A DNA stretch of 12,279 bases from CAYPUT01 sp046541715 (GCA_046541715.1 JBKHCS010000093.1:1-12279), one strand, 5' to 3'; shown: positions 1 through 7,275, counted from the first letter of the stretch. Numbers and translations are program-made. The notes: generated by a model not told the origin, from the letters alone.

Positions 1-85
1 ACGCGTATCTTGATACGGAAGGGCTCATCGGATTCACCTTAGAGCTTATTCGGCGACCAGCGGGACGCAAGCCGCCGGAGAAGAT
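1..85. other. Left-edge intergenic sequence, possible start of a further minus-strand gene
   Basis: This stretch follows the ureohydrolase stop codon. On the minus strand an ATG at 26-28 (alternative in-frame GTG at 35-37) is preceded by AAGGTG, so a further gene may start here and leave the window after about nine codons (MSPSVSRYA). That is too short to recognise. A 5-bp inverted repeat (CGGCG at 51-55, CGCCG at 73-77) is present but has no T-run, so I do not call a terminator. Confidence 0.2.
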
Positions 86-937
86 CTATCCCCCGGGTTG
101 AAGCATCTTGGCCAGGATCTCCTTGAGCATCTTCGCGGCGACCATGGCGGTGGTTCCGGTTGAGTCCCGGATCGGGTTGAATTCGACGATATCGACTCCC
201 AACAGTGGTACCGGGAGATCCTGGATGATGGTCAAGAGCTCCCGGGTGGTCATGCCCCCGGGCTCATGGTGCGAGACTCCCGGCGCGAAGGCCGGATCGA
301 GAACGTCGAGGTCGAGGGATAGATAGACCCCGGCCGACCATGCGGTTTTCGGAAGGCTTTCGCGAAGCTGCCTGCTCACGGCCTCGGGGGATGTGTGGCG
401 CATTTCCAGCGTGTGGACGCCGAAACGGGCGGCCTGATCCCGTTGGTGCTTCGTCAGGGCTCTCAACCCGACCTGAACGAGACCGGAAGCGTGACCGGCT
501 TCCATAATGCGGGCGAAGGGACAGGCGTGGGAGAGCGGGTTTCCGTCTAGGCTGTCGTAAAGGTCGCCGTGGGCATCGAGATGGAGAACCGCCGGGGGGC
601 CGAAGGCCGCCGCGTGAGCCGCTACCAGGGGAAGGCTTATGGAATGATCGCCCCCTAGAGCGACAAGCCGTTTCCCTTCGGCAAGCACCCCGGCCGCAGC
701 CTCCTGAATTCGCCGGAGGGGCTCGTCTTCCACCGCGATATCGAAGTTGCCCTGATCCTCCCACCTATCCGAAGCGAGCAGATCGATCCCCGTTTCGGTG
801 CTCCAGTTGCCGGATGCGCAGTAGAGTGTCTCACGAATTCTGGCCGGAGCGAGGGCAGGACCCCGGAGAAACGACGAGTACGCGTCGAAAGGAACACCGA
901 CCACCGCGACGGGACGGATGAGAGGAGATTCGGACAC
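86..937 (-). CDS. Arginase/agmatinase-family ureohydrolase
   Basis: A 283-residue protein of the manganese-dependent ureohydrolase family (arginase, agmatinase, formimidoylglutamase, guanidino-acid hydrolases), which hydrolyses a guanidino or formimino group. The dinuclear metal ligands are all present: His98 in GGDHS, Asp121/His123/Asp125 in LDAHGD, and Asp209/Asp211 in SLDLDVLDP. The late VEFNP motif and the C-terminal GTTAMVAAKM helix are also typical. Length is normal for the family. The loop after the last metal motif reads DPAFAPGVSHHEPGG instead of the usual GTGTP-x-x-GG, so the substrate cannot be assigned; agmatinase or formimidoylglutamase are both possible. The start is a GTG 6 nt after the lipoprotein stop codon, without a clear Shine-Dalgarno, so translation is probably coupled. 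It is the last gene of a MATE-lipoprotein-ureohydrolase unit. The family call is secure; the substrate is not. Confidence 0.9.
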   Translation of the reverse strand: MSESPLIRPVAVVGVPFDAYSSFLRGPALAPARIRETLYCASGNWSTETGIDLLASDRWEDQGNFDIAVEDEPLRRIQEAAAGVLAEGKRLVALGGDHSISLPLVAAHAAAFGPPAVLHLDAHGDLYDSLDGNPLSHACPFARIMEAGHASGLVQVGLRALTKHQRDQAARFGVHTLEMRHTSPEAVSRQLRESLPKTAWSAGVYLSLDLDVLDPAFAPGVSHHEPGGMTTRELLTIIQDLPVPLLGVDIVEFNPIRDSTGTTAMVAAKMLKEILAKMLQPGG

Positions 938-943
938 CGGCGG

Positions 944-1465
944 CTACCGTGGTCCGTATTCTTCGAAGAAGCGACGGGAAGCTCTTCGGCCCGGAGCGTC
1001 GATTTCTACGACCAAGCCGGGGAAGTACTCGAGGGCTACGTTTTCTCCGAGGGCAATCTGCTCGAATTCCGAAGGGCTCAGGACGACGGTAATGCGCTCC
1101 TCCACCGGTCCGCTGTAGCCTCCTTTTCGGGTTACCGGTTCGGAGAACCGAAGAAGGGTGTCTCCGCTCCGGACGATTACGGTCCCGTCCATAAACCGCC
1201 AATCGCTCCCCGTATACAGGATCGATAGCGCGTAGCTGTTGGGTCGCCCGTCGCTGTAGCTAATCGCACCGAGCTCCACGATATCGCTTTGATCGCGGTA
1301 GATCGCAAGACGGTGAACGTTGTACGACGAATCGTCGGACTCGACACGCCGCGTCTGGACCTGGTAGTCGATCCTGCCGTCGTCGACAAGGGTCGGAGGC
1401 GGACCCGAGGAGCAGGCCCCGAAGAGAACGACAGAGACCATTAGAAGGAGTGAGGTTCGCGTCAT
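944..1465 (-). CDS. Small predicted lipoprotein of unknown function
   Basis: A 173-residue protein that I do not recognise. It begins with a short basic n-region (MTRT), a hydrophobic stretch and the lipobox-like FGAC with Cys18, followed by SSGPPP, which points to a type II signal peptide and a lipid-anchored periplasmic product. The body is polar, about 155 residues, without further membrane segments or catalytic motifs I can name. An in-frame ATG eight codons upstream (1487-1489) overlaps the MATE stop codon in ATGGATCTGA, but it would put an acidic, polar tail before the signal peptide, so I prefer 1465. Neither start has a good Shine-Dalgarno. It lies 14 nt after the MATE gene and 6 nt before the ureohydrolase, so all three are likely cotranscribed. 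Confidence 0.75.
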   Translation of the reverse strand: MTRTSLLLMVSVVLFGACSSGPPPTLVDDGRIDYQVQTRRVESDDSSYNVHRLAIYRDQSDIVELGAISYSDGRPNSYALSILYTGSDWRFMDGTVIVRSGDTLLRFSEPVTRKGGYSGPVEERITVVLSPSEFEQIALGENVALEYFPGLVVEIDAPGRRASRRFFEEYGPR

Positions 1466-1479
1466 AGAGCCAGTATACT

Positions 1480-2907
1480 TCAGATCCATTCCGATTCAAT
1501 GAACACCTTCGGCTTATGGACCTCCGGTGAGGTTTCGGGCCCCTCGATTACCTCGAGAGTCCGCCAGGTCCCGCGGCGAAACCTCAAGACCACCATCACT
1601 CCGAGGCTCAAGACGAAGGTGATAAAGAGGACCCACATTACGATAGGCGAAAGGCCGAGAACCCGGATGCCGACTATGGCGACACCGGCAAAGACCCAGT
1701 GGCTACCGACCGAAATGAGCATAACCGCCCGGGTGTCTCCGGCGCCTCTGAGGGCACCGGAGAAGACTAACTGCGTGACGTCGGCGAGGGTGTAGACGGA
1801 TGCGAGGCGGAGCATCGATACGGCAAGGTTTAAGAGCTGCTGGTCCTCCGGCCCGAAACCGGAACCGAAAAGCGAAACCAAAGGTCGCGTCGCGAGGAGA
1901 AAGAGTAGCATCATGACTCCGGCGTAGCTATAACCGACCCGAAGCGCGAGGTAGGTCGCTTTCTTCGCGCCGTCCGGGTTTCCTGCTCCCATTTGCTGGG
2001 CCACGAGGGCTGTAACCGCGACACCAAGACCTATCATCGGAATAAACGCGACCATGTCGTAGTTGAAGGTTATGGTGGTCGCCGCGGCAACGTCGGGCCC
2101 CATCGAATGCATCAGTTGGACGAATATGTTAAAGGAGAACACGTTGAGGAAGAGCTCGAGCCCCACGGGAAAACCGTATCTGACGATACGAAGGAAGAGC
2201 TCTCTCCGAAAGAGGAAGGGCCGCTGATTACGCGTCACCCGGAATGCCTTGTCACGAAGAAAGAAGATCACCAAGGTCAAGAAGATGACGAAGCTCCCGG
2301 CAACGGTTCCGAGGGCGGCCCCGGAAATGCCGAGAGCCGGGAAGCCGAGGCGTCCGAAGATAAGGACGTAGTTTACCGGGACATTCACCAGGACCCCGAG
2401 AATGTTTGCCACCATTACCGCCTTGGTTCGGCCTATTCCGAGGAAGTAGCCGGCGAGAAGCTGCCGAAAGAGCACCAGGGCCGCCCCAAACATCAGAATG
2501 CGGAAGTAGGGTAGCTCGAGGGCGATCTGCTCCGGTGAATGGCCTGCTACGGCAAAGAGCCGACCCAGAGGGTCTACCAGGAGTAGAATGACCGGCACGA
2601 AGATCAAAGAGAGATACACCGCATTAGAGACCGTCTGGACACACCGTTCGGGACGACCGGCCCCATGATACTGGGCGACGATTGCGTTGGTGTAACCGGC
2701 TATACCGGCAAAGAGGGATACGAAGGCAAACGCCGAAAGCCCGCCGCTCATCGATGCGGCTATGTGAAGCTTTCCCAACCAGGAGAGAAAGAGGCGGTCC
2801 ACGAAGAGCATAACCGTTTCCGAGGCCTGACTGACGATCATCGGAACGGCGAAGGAGAAGAGGCTTTTGAGTGTCGGCGGGCCGACCGGGGAGCGCCGGG
2901 TTACCAT
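1480..2907 (-). CDS. MATE-family multidrug/metabolite exporter
   Basis: A 475-residue integral membrane protein with about twelve hydrophobic segments in two similar halves, the length and layout of the multidrug and toxic compound extrusion family. The N-terminal half starts with the typical SFAVPMIVSQASETVMLFVD segment, where an Asp follows helix 1. The second half has the equivalent FPVGLELFLNVFSFNIFVQL segment and later GALRGAGDTR, a loop signature of these transporters. Such proteins export cationic drugs or metabolites in exchange for Na+ or H+; the substrate here is unknown. The ATG lies 6 nt after a predicted -10 box and has no Shine-Dalgarno. It heads a unit with the lipoprotein and the ureohydrolase, so a guanidino compound or polyamine is a conceivable substrate, but that is only inference. 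Confidence 0.93.
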   Translation of the reverse strand: MVTRRSPVGPPTLKSLFSFAVPMIVSQASETVMLFVDRLFLSWLGKLHIAASMSGGLSAFAFVSLFAGIAGYTNAIVAQYHGAGRPERCVQTVSNAVYLSLIFVPVILLLVDPLGRLFAVAGHSPEQIALELPYFRILMFGAALVLFRQLLAGYFLGIGRTKAVMVANILGVLVNVPVNYVLIFGRLGFPALGISGAALGTVAGSFVIFLTLVIFFLRDKAFRVTRNQRPFLFRRELFLRIVRYGFPVGLELFLNVFSFNIFVQLMHSMGPDVAAATTITFNYDMVAFIPMIGLGVAVTALVAQQMGAGNPDGAKKATYLALRVGYSYAGVMMLLFLLATRPLVSLFGSGFGPEDQQLLNLAVSMLRLASVYTLADVTQLVFSGALRGAGDTRAVMLISVGSHWVFAGVAIVGIRVLGLSPIVMWVLFITFVLSLGVMVVLRFRRGTWRTLEVIEGPETSPEVHKPKVFIESEWI

Positions 2908-2913
2908 CGGCGC

Positions 2914-2941
2914 ACTATACGACAGGTTTGCTTTGGTGCAA
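2914..2941 (-). promoter_or_regulatory. Predicted sigma-70-type promoter of the MATE unit
   Basis: On the minus strand TTGCAC (2936-2941) and TATAGT (2914-2919) are separated by 16 bp and match the -35/-10 consensus well. Only 6 nt separate the -10 box from the ATG, so the transcript would start at or very near the start codon (a leaderless mRNA). This is inferred from sequence only. Confidence 0.6.
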
Positions 2942-2946
2942 AGAGC

Positions 2947-2961
2947 GCGGGCAGGTCCCGC
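2947..2961. promoter_or_regulatory. Palindrome between divergent promoters, possible operator
   Basis: GCGGG-CAGGT-CCCGC is a 15-bp perfect 5-bp-arm inverted repeat placed between the -35 boxes of the two divergent promoters. The promoters themselves form a wider mirror image: ACTATACG at 2914-2921 and CGTATAGT at 2999-3006. A shared regulator binding here could control both directions, but no regulator gene is adjacent and the arms are short. Confidence 0.25.
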
Positions 2962-2977
2962 CGAGAGGCAGCGATTG

Positions 2978-3006
2978 TTGCGGGAGACACCGATGCGCCG
3001 TATAGT
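2978..3006 (+). promoter_or_regulatory. Predicted promoter of the 2-hydroxyacid dehydrogenase
   Basis: TATAGT at 3001-3006 is the best -10 box in the region, with a weak TTGCGG -35 17 bp upstream. The GTG at 3014 lies 7 nt after the -10 box, which again predicts a leaderless transcript and argues against the upstream ATG at 2993. Confidence 0.45.
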
Positions 3007-3013
3007 AGCGGAC

Positions 3014-3997
3014 GTGAAAATAGCAATCTATCAGCCGATAAACAAGACCTGGAAAGAGCAAATCGCCGCCCTCGAAAAGGAGTTTCCGGAGGCTACCTTC
3101 GTGGCGGGGCTGCCGGAGGCCGAAGAGCATCTCGGAGACGCCGAGGTTGTTGTCTCTGCGACGCCGACGGAGGATGTCGTCGACCGGGCGCGGGAAGTCA
3201 AACTGATCATCGTTCCTATAACCGGGGTCGATCACCTTCCCCTTGAAAAGATTGGTGAGCGGGGGATCCGCCTGGCGAACGCTCACGGAAACGCCCGGTA
3301 CGTCGCCGAGCGGAGCGTCGCGTTGATCCTCGCCTACTTCGGCCGAATCGTCGAGTTCCACAACGACCTCGCCGAACGGGAAAAATGGCATGGGTTCTGG
3401 GTACGCCAGGGGATCGGCGACTCGTGGTCGACCATCCATGGAAAGACCGTCTCGATTATCGGTGCCGGTGAGATCGGCAGGCACGCCGCACGGTATCTGA
3501 AGGTCTTCGATACGACGGTCGTCGGGTTCCGGCGTACCCGGTCGGCCGAAGTCCCCGAGCAGTACGACGAGATGGTCTACGACCTCGACGAGGCGATAGC
3601 GAAGGGGGACATCATTCTTATCGCTCTACCGTCAACCCCGGAGACCGTAGGGCTCTTCGGCCCGGAACGCCTCCGACGGATGGGCGGTAAGGTTCTCGTA
3701 AACGTCGGCCGGGGAGATATCGTCGACGAAGGCGCCCTCTACGAAGGGCTTCAGTCTGGGGCCCCCGCCGGGGCGGCAATCGATACCTGGTGGAACTACC
3801 CGTCGGGTGGAGAGACCACCGGAGGCCCGTCACGGTTTCCTATTCACCGGTTGCCGAACGTCGTGGCGTCGCCCCATTTAGCGGGATTTGTCGACAGAGC
3901 CGTTACCGAAAGCGTCTACCAGGCCTGCGAGAATATCCGGCGTTTCCTTTCAGGCCGGGAGTTGCTTACCGAGGTCGACCCGAAACGCGGCTACTAG
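3014..3997 (+). CDS. D-isomer-specific 2-hydroxyacid dehydrogenase family protein
   Basis: A 327-residue cytoplasmic NAD(P)-dependent oxidoreductase of the family that interconverts 2-oxoacids and D-2-hydroxyacids. The catalytic domain starts with strand KIAIYQP. The Rossmann domain is marked by GAGEIG (150-155). Catalytic Arg233 sits in NVGRGD and His288 in ASPHLAGF. The position 29 residues after the Arg, normally the Glu of an x-E-P motif, is Tyr262 in IDTWWNYP, so the usual Arg-Glu-His set appears incomplete. I chose the GTG at 3014 because it gives the usual N-terminus and sits 7 nt after a -10 box. An ATG at 2993, preceded by GGGAGA, would add seven residues and is a real alternative. 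The gene converges on the ptb operon and shares a CTAG with the ptb stop codon. Its substrate is unknown; a branched 2-oxoacid is possible given the neighbours, but this is inference. Confidence 0.88.
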   Translation: MKIAIYQPINKTWKEQIAALEKEFPEATFVAGLPEAEEHLGDAEVVVSATPTEDVVDRAREVKLIIVPITGVDHLPLEKIGERGIRLANAHGNARYVAERSVALILAYFGRIVEFHNDLAEREKWHGFWVRQGIGDSWSTIHGKTVSIIGAGEIGRHAARYLKVFDTTVVGFRRTRSAEVPEQYDEMVYDLDEAIAKGDIILIALPSTPETVGLFGPERLRRMGGKVLVNVGRGDIVDEGALYEGLQSGAPAGAAIDTWWNYPSGGETTGGPSRFPIHRLPNVVASPHLAGFVDRAVTESVYQACENIRRFLSGRELLTEVDPKRGY

Positions 3998-4905
3998 GCG
4001 CCCGCCGGGGGCCTTCCCCGGTCCGCCTGGACAACCGCCAGGGCGATACTTGCCAACTTGGTCGGGCCCGAATCGGCTCGGGAGGTCAATACGATCGGTG
4101 CCGCCGCGCCGACGATGATTCCGGCATTCTTCGCGCCGGCAAGAAACGCCAGGGCCTTGTAGAGAATGTTTCCGGCTTCGATGCTCGGAACGATCAGAAC
4201 GTCGGCGTCCCCGGCTAGGGGACCGGCTATTCCCTTGAGCGCCGCCGCCTTCGGGTCGACCGCGTTGTCGAGGGCGAGAGGACCGGAAACCGTGCACCCT
4301 TGGAGGTTCAAGGAGGCGAGGGCGGCGGCGTCCTCGGTGCAGGGCATCTTGGGGTCCACCTTTTCCTTCGCGCAGAGGACTGCTACCTTCGGATGGTCTA
4401 CCCCGAGGGCCCGGGCAACTTCCACGGTGTTCTCGAGGATAGCCCGCTTCTGCTCGAGGTCCGGCGCGATAATCATCGCGGCGTCGGCGACGAAGAGGAG
4501 CCGCGGGTAGCCGGGGACCTCAAAGACGGCGGCGTGGCTGAGGACGCGGTTAGGCCGGAGAATTGCTTTCTCCGCGAGAACCGCCTTAAGAACAAGTTTG
4601 GTATCGAGGAGGCCCTTCATCAAGAGGTCGGCGCCGCCGTCGTTCACTAGGCGGACGGCAGTCTGGGCTGCCCCGGCTTCGTCTTCCGCGGGAACAATCT
4701 CCATGCCCGTGATGTCAATCCGCGCATCATCAGCCTTCCTTAGAATGTCGTCTGCCCTGCCGACCAGAAGGGGCGTAGCGATCTGCCCGTGGAACGCATC
4801 GGCGCAGGAGGAGAGCGTATCGGCGTCCCCGGGCCAGGCAACCGCGACGCGCCCCCCGTCGGCGCTCCGGGCGGCGTCTAGAATTCCGCCGATGGAGGTA
4901 ATCAT
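3994..4905 (-). CDS. ptb: Phosphate butyryltransferase (phosphotransbutyrylase)
   Basis: A 303-residue enzyme that exchanges CoA for phosphate on butyryl- or branched acyl-CoA, making the acyl-phosphate used by butyrate kinase. It has the full signature of the phosphate acetyl/butyryltransferase family: LLMKGLLDTK (94-103), LSHAAVFEVPGYPRLLFVAD (122-141), APDLEQK (147-153), SGPLALDNAV (207-216), EAGNILYKAL (243-252) and APIVLTSRADS (269-279). Length is the family norm. The start codon overlaps the gamma-subunit stop in ATGA, with only a weak AAGG upstream, so translation is likely coupled. It is the last gene of the operon. In this context the substrates are probably isobutyryl-, isovaleryl- and 2-methylbutyryl-CoA rather than butyryl-CoA, an inference from the adjacent oxoacid oxidoreductase. 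Phosphate acetyltransferase is less likely because of these motifs and the paired butyrate kinase. Confidence 0.95.
   Translation of the reverse strand: MITSIGGILDAARSADGGRVAVAWPGDADTLSSCADAFHGQIATPLLVGRADDILRKADDARIDITGMEIVPAEDEAGAAQTAVRLVNDGGADLLMKGLLDTKLVLKAVLAEKAILRPNRVLSHAAVFEVPGYPRLLFVADAAMIIAPDLEQKRAILENTVEVARALGVDHPKVAVLCAKEKVDPKMPCTEDAAALASLNLQGCTVSGPLALDNAVDPKAAALKGIAGPLAGDADVLIVPSIEAGNILYKALAFLAGAKNAGIIVGAAAPIVLTSRADSGPTKLASIALAVVQADRGRPPAGA
4005..4021 (+). terminator. GC-rich hairpin just after the dehydrogenase stop codon
   Basis: CCGGGG-GCCTT-CCCCGG forms a perfect 6-bp stem with a 5-nt loop, beginning 8 nt after the plus-strand stop codon and lying inside the last codons of ptb. 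It lacks a T-run on either strand, so it may be a weak or Rho-assisted terminator for the dehydrogenase transcript, or simply coding sequence. Confidence 0.3.
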
Positions 4906-5456
4906 CCGGCGGCGACCTTCTGCGCCAGGTCGATGCCTCTTCGGAGGGCCGTTTCGTTCGGGCCGATAAAATGAGCCTTCCCAGGGCCGAAGACCTTCTT
5001 GAGCGCTTCGACGACCGATTCCAGCGAAAAGAGGCCCCGGGAGCCAATGTACGCCCCCAGCATGACCATGTTTGCCCCCTTCGGGTTCCCGACTTCTCTG
5101 GCGATGGCGTTCGCCGGAACCGGGAGGACGTCTATGTCCGTACGGAAGTCTACATTTTCAATCAAGTCGCTGTTGTAGATAAGGAGCTTCCCCGGGGCGA
5201 GCTCGCCCTGGAACTTGGTAACCGAGGGAAGGTTCATCGCGATAACCGCCGTTGCGTCCTTGGAGATAACCGGCGAACCTATCGGCGTGTCGGAGACCAG
5301 CACGTGGCAGTTGGCGGTGCCTCCCCGCATCTCCGGACCGTAGGACGGGAGCCAGGAGACCTCCCGCCCCTCCTGCATTCCGGTATACGCGATGAGCCGC
5401 CCCATCGACATTACACCCTGCCCGCCGAAGCCGGCGCAGATTATTCGGTCAATCAT
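4902..5456 (-). CDS. 2-oxoacid:ferredoxin oxidoreductase, gamma subunit
   Basis: A 184-residue subunit of the CoA-dependent 2-oxoacid:ferredoxin oxidoreductases (VOR/KOR type). The N-terminal GFGGQGVMSMGR (9-20) is the family signature, followed by SYGPEMRGGTANC (38-50), which is also conserved. In these enzymes the gamma domain helps bind CoA. The start at 5456 is set by AAGGAGG at 5466-5472, 9 nt away; a GTG at 5465 in the same frame touches that site directly and is unlikely. The gene overlaps the beta-subunit stop by 8 nt and the ptb start by 4 nt, so the three are translationally coupled. Which oxoacid is used cannot be read from this subunit. Confidence 0.93.
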   Translation of the reverse strand: MIDRIICAGFGGQGVMSMGRLIAYTGMQEGREVSWLPSYGPEMRGGTANCHVLVSDTPIGSPVISKDATAVIAMNLPSVTKFQGELAPGKLLIYNSDLIENVDFRTDIDVLPVPANAIAREVGNPKGANMVMLGAYIGSRGLFSLESVVEALKKVFGPGKAHFIGPNETALRRGIDLAQKVAAG

Positions 5457-6207
5457 GTACGACACCCTCCTTTTCCGGATAGCGGAAGTTCCCCAAGGGA
5501 TAGTAGGGAACCATGGTCTCCTTTACCCAATCGAGGGACTCGACGGGGCTCATCCCCCAGTTCGTCGGGCAGGTCGAGAGAACCTCCACCAAGCCGAAAC
5601 CCTGTTTCCGGACCTGAACCTCGAAGGCCGTCTTGATGGCCTTCTTGGCCTTTCGAATATGGGCGGGGCTGTGGACCGAGACCCGCTCGATAAAGGCGGC
5701 ACCGGGAATCGTCGCGAGCATCTCACTCATCCGAATGGGGTAGCCGGCGTGGTAAGGGTCCCGGCCGAGGGGGGAGGTGGTCGTCCGCTGTCCGACCATG
5801 GTGGTCGGTGCCATTTGTCCGCCTGTCATTCCATAGATGGCGTTATTCACGAAGACTACGGTGATATTCTCCCCCCGGTGGGCGGCGTGGACTATCTCCG
5901 CCGTGCCAATGGAAGCGAGGTCCCCGTCTCCTTGGTAGGTAAAGACAGTCTTGTCGGGATGAACACGTTTTATTCCGGTGGCCATCGCCGGCGCCCGGCC
6001 GTGAGCCGCCTCGTGCATGTCGCAGTTAAAATAGGTGTAGGCAAAGACGGCGCACCCCACCGGGGCTACGCCTATTGCGTCTCCGATAACGTCGAGCTCT
6101 TCCAAGCTCTCTGCAACAAGACGGTGAATAATGCCGTGGGTGCACCCCGGGCAGTAGTGAAACTGGACGTCGGTTAAGCCCCGAGTTCGCTCGAATACGA
6201 CTGCCAT
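5449..6207 (-). CDS. 2-oxoacid:ferredoxin oxidoreductase, TPP-binding beta subunit
   Basis: A 252-residue thiamine pyrophosphate-binding subunit that decarboxylates the 2-oxoacid and passes electrons to an internal cluster. The TPP/Mg motif is GDGDLASIG (93-101) with NNAIYGMTGGQ (121-131) completing the fold. HYCPGC (Cys19, Cys22), with Cys52 and Cys213 (in STCPTNWGMSP), are the likely ligands of the proximal [4Fe-4S] cluster. Length is at the short end for KorB/Vor beta subunits, as in four-subunit enzymes. The ATG follows directly on the alpha-subunit stop (TAAATG) with GGAGG 8 nt upstream. The pairing with a VorB-type alpha subunit and with ptb/buk favours branched-chain oxoacids over 2-oxoglutarate, indolepyruvate or pyruvate. 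Confidence 0.94.
   Translation of the reverse strand: MAVVFERTRGLTDVQFHYCPGCTHGIIHRLVAESLEELDVIGDAIGVAPVGCAVFAYTYFNCDMHEAAHGRAPAMATGIKRVHPDKTVFTYQGDGDLASIGTAEIVHAAHRGENITVVFVNNAIYGMTGGQMAPTTMVGQRTTTSPLGRDPYHAGYPIRMSEMLATIPGAAFIERVSVHSPAHIRKAKKAIKTAFEVQVRKQGFGLVEVLSTCPTNWGMSPVESLDWVKETMVPYYPLGNFRYPEKEGVVHD
5466..5472 (-). promoter_or_regulatory. Shine-Dalgarno site that fixes the gamma-subunit start
   Basis: AAGGAGG on the minus strand lies inside the end of the beta-subunit gene, 9 nt before the ATG at 5456. It abuts the alternative GTG at 5465, which it therefore rules out. Confidence 0.8.
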
Positions 6208-7269
6208 TTAGGCCACCTCCTCTATCATCCGCAGCGCCGCGTCGACGACGTCCTGCTGCCGGGGAATCATTCCACCTGAGCGCCCGTAGAAGCCGACGGG
6301 CCACCTTCCCCGGGCCGCCAGCCGGACATCCTCTACCATCTGCCCTTCGCTCATTTCGACGGACATCAGGGCCCGCACCGTGGGAGGTACCTCCTCGAAG
6401 GCGGCGAAGGGGTAGGGCCAGAGGGTGATCGGCCGAATCAGGCCCGCCTTTACTCCCCCTTCCCTCAAGTCGCCGATGGCGTTCTTTACGATCCGAGAGG
6501 AGGTTCCGTAGGAGACAAAGACAAACTCGGCATCCTCGAGGCGGTAGGTCTCGTATCGAACCTCTTTCTCCCGGATAAGCGTATACTTCGCCTGGAGCCG
6601 CTTGTTGAACGCCTCTAGCTCCCCGGGATCGAGGTAGAGAGAGTTTATTATGTTTGGTTTTCGTTGGTTCCCCGTGCCGGTAGTCGCCCAGTCTTTCGGC
6701 GGAAGCTCCTTTTTCGGCGGCTCCCGGAATTCGACCGGCTCCATCATCTGTCCTATCATTCCGTCTCCAAGGAGCATTACCGGTATCCGGTAGAGATCCG
6801 CTAGGTCGAAGGCCTCGGTCATCATGGTGGCCGCTTCTTGGACGTTTGCCGGAGCTAGAACGATTAGATTGTAGTCGCCGTTACCCCCGCCGCGGGTCGC
6901 CTGAAAATAGTCGGCCTGGGAAGGCTGGATGCCCCCGAGGCCCGGGCCGCCGCGCATAATGTTGACGATGACGCATGGCACCTCGCTTCCGCAGATGTAG
7001 CTTATGCCCTCCTGCTTGAGGGCGATACCGGGCCCCGAGGAGGAGGTCATAACCCGGGCACCCGCGCCGGCGGCGCCGTAGACCATGTTGATCGCGGCAA
7101 CCTCGCTCTCGGCCTGGAGAAAGACGCCCCCTACCTTTGGGAGCTCCCGGGACATGTACTCCGGGAGCTCGTTCTGGGGTGTAATCGGATACCCGAAAAA
7201 GTAGCGACACCCCCCTTTGATGGCCGCCGCCGCGATGGCTTCGTTTCCTTTCATCAAGACTTTTTCCAC
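6208..7269 (-). CDS. vorB: 2-oxoacid:ferredoxin oxidoreductase, alpha subunit (VorB type)
   Basis: A 353-residue alpha subunit that closely fits VorB of 3-methyl-2-oxobutanoate (2-ketoisovalerate):ferredoxin oxidoreductase, which turns deaminated valine, leucine and isoleucine into acyl-CoA, CO2 and reduced ferredoxin. Seen: KGNEAIAAAAIKGG (7-20), the family-wide GYPITPQNELPEYM (26-39), QAESEVAAINMVYGAAGAGA, TSSSGPGIALKQEG, and MRGGPGLGGIQPSQADY. The start is GTG at 7269, preceded 6 nt upstream by AGGAGG that overlaps the ferredoxin-gene stop codon. The open frame runs 102 codons further upstream through the ferredoxin gene, but that extension is low-complexity shadow sequence and is not part of the protein. 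Related KorA or indolepyruvate subunits are the alternatives; length and the operon partners favour Vor. Confidence 0.95.
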   Translation of the reverse strand: MEKVLMKGNEAIAAAAIKGGCRYFFGYPITPQNELPEYMSRELPKVGGVFLQAESEVAAINMVYGAAGAGARVMTSSSGPGIALKQEGISYICGSEVPCVIVNIMRGGPGLGGIQPSQADYFQATRGGGNGDYNLIVLAPANVQEAATMMTEAFDLADLYRIPVMLLGDGMIGQMMEPVEFREPPKKELPPKDWATTGTGNQRKPNIINSLYLDPGELEAFNKRLQAKYTLIREKEVRYETYRLEDAEFVFVSYGTSSRIVKNAIGDLREGGVKAGLIRPITLWPYPFAAFEEVPPTVRALMSVEMSEGQMVEDVRLAARGRWPVGFYGRSGGMIPRQQDVVDAALRMIEEVA

Positions 7270-7275
7270 GGCGAT

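Noticed and set aside
1993..2514. 173-codon plus-strand open frame, very rich in charged residues
   Set aside because: It is antisense to the MATE gene; the charge pattern is what the reverse complement of hydrophobic membrane-helix codons gives.
2993..3013. ATG at 2993 as start of the hydroxyacid dehydrogenase
   Set aside because: It has a GGGAGA upstream and remains possible, but the best -10 box (3001-3006) lies inside the extra seven codons, so the GTG at 3014 is preferred.
5392..6177. 261-codon plus-strand open frame
   Set aside because: It is antisense to the beta and gamma oxidoreductase subunits, with no recognisable protein features.
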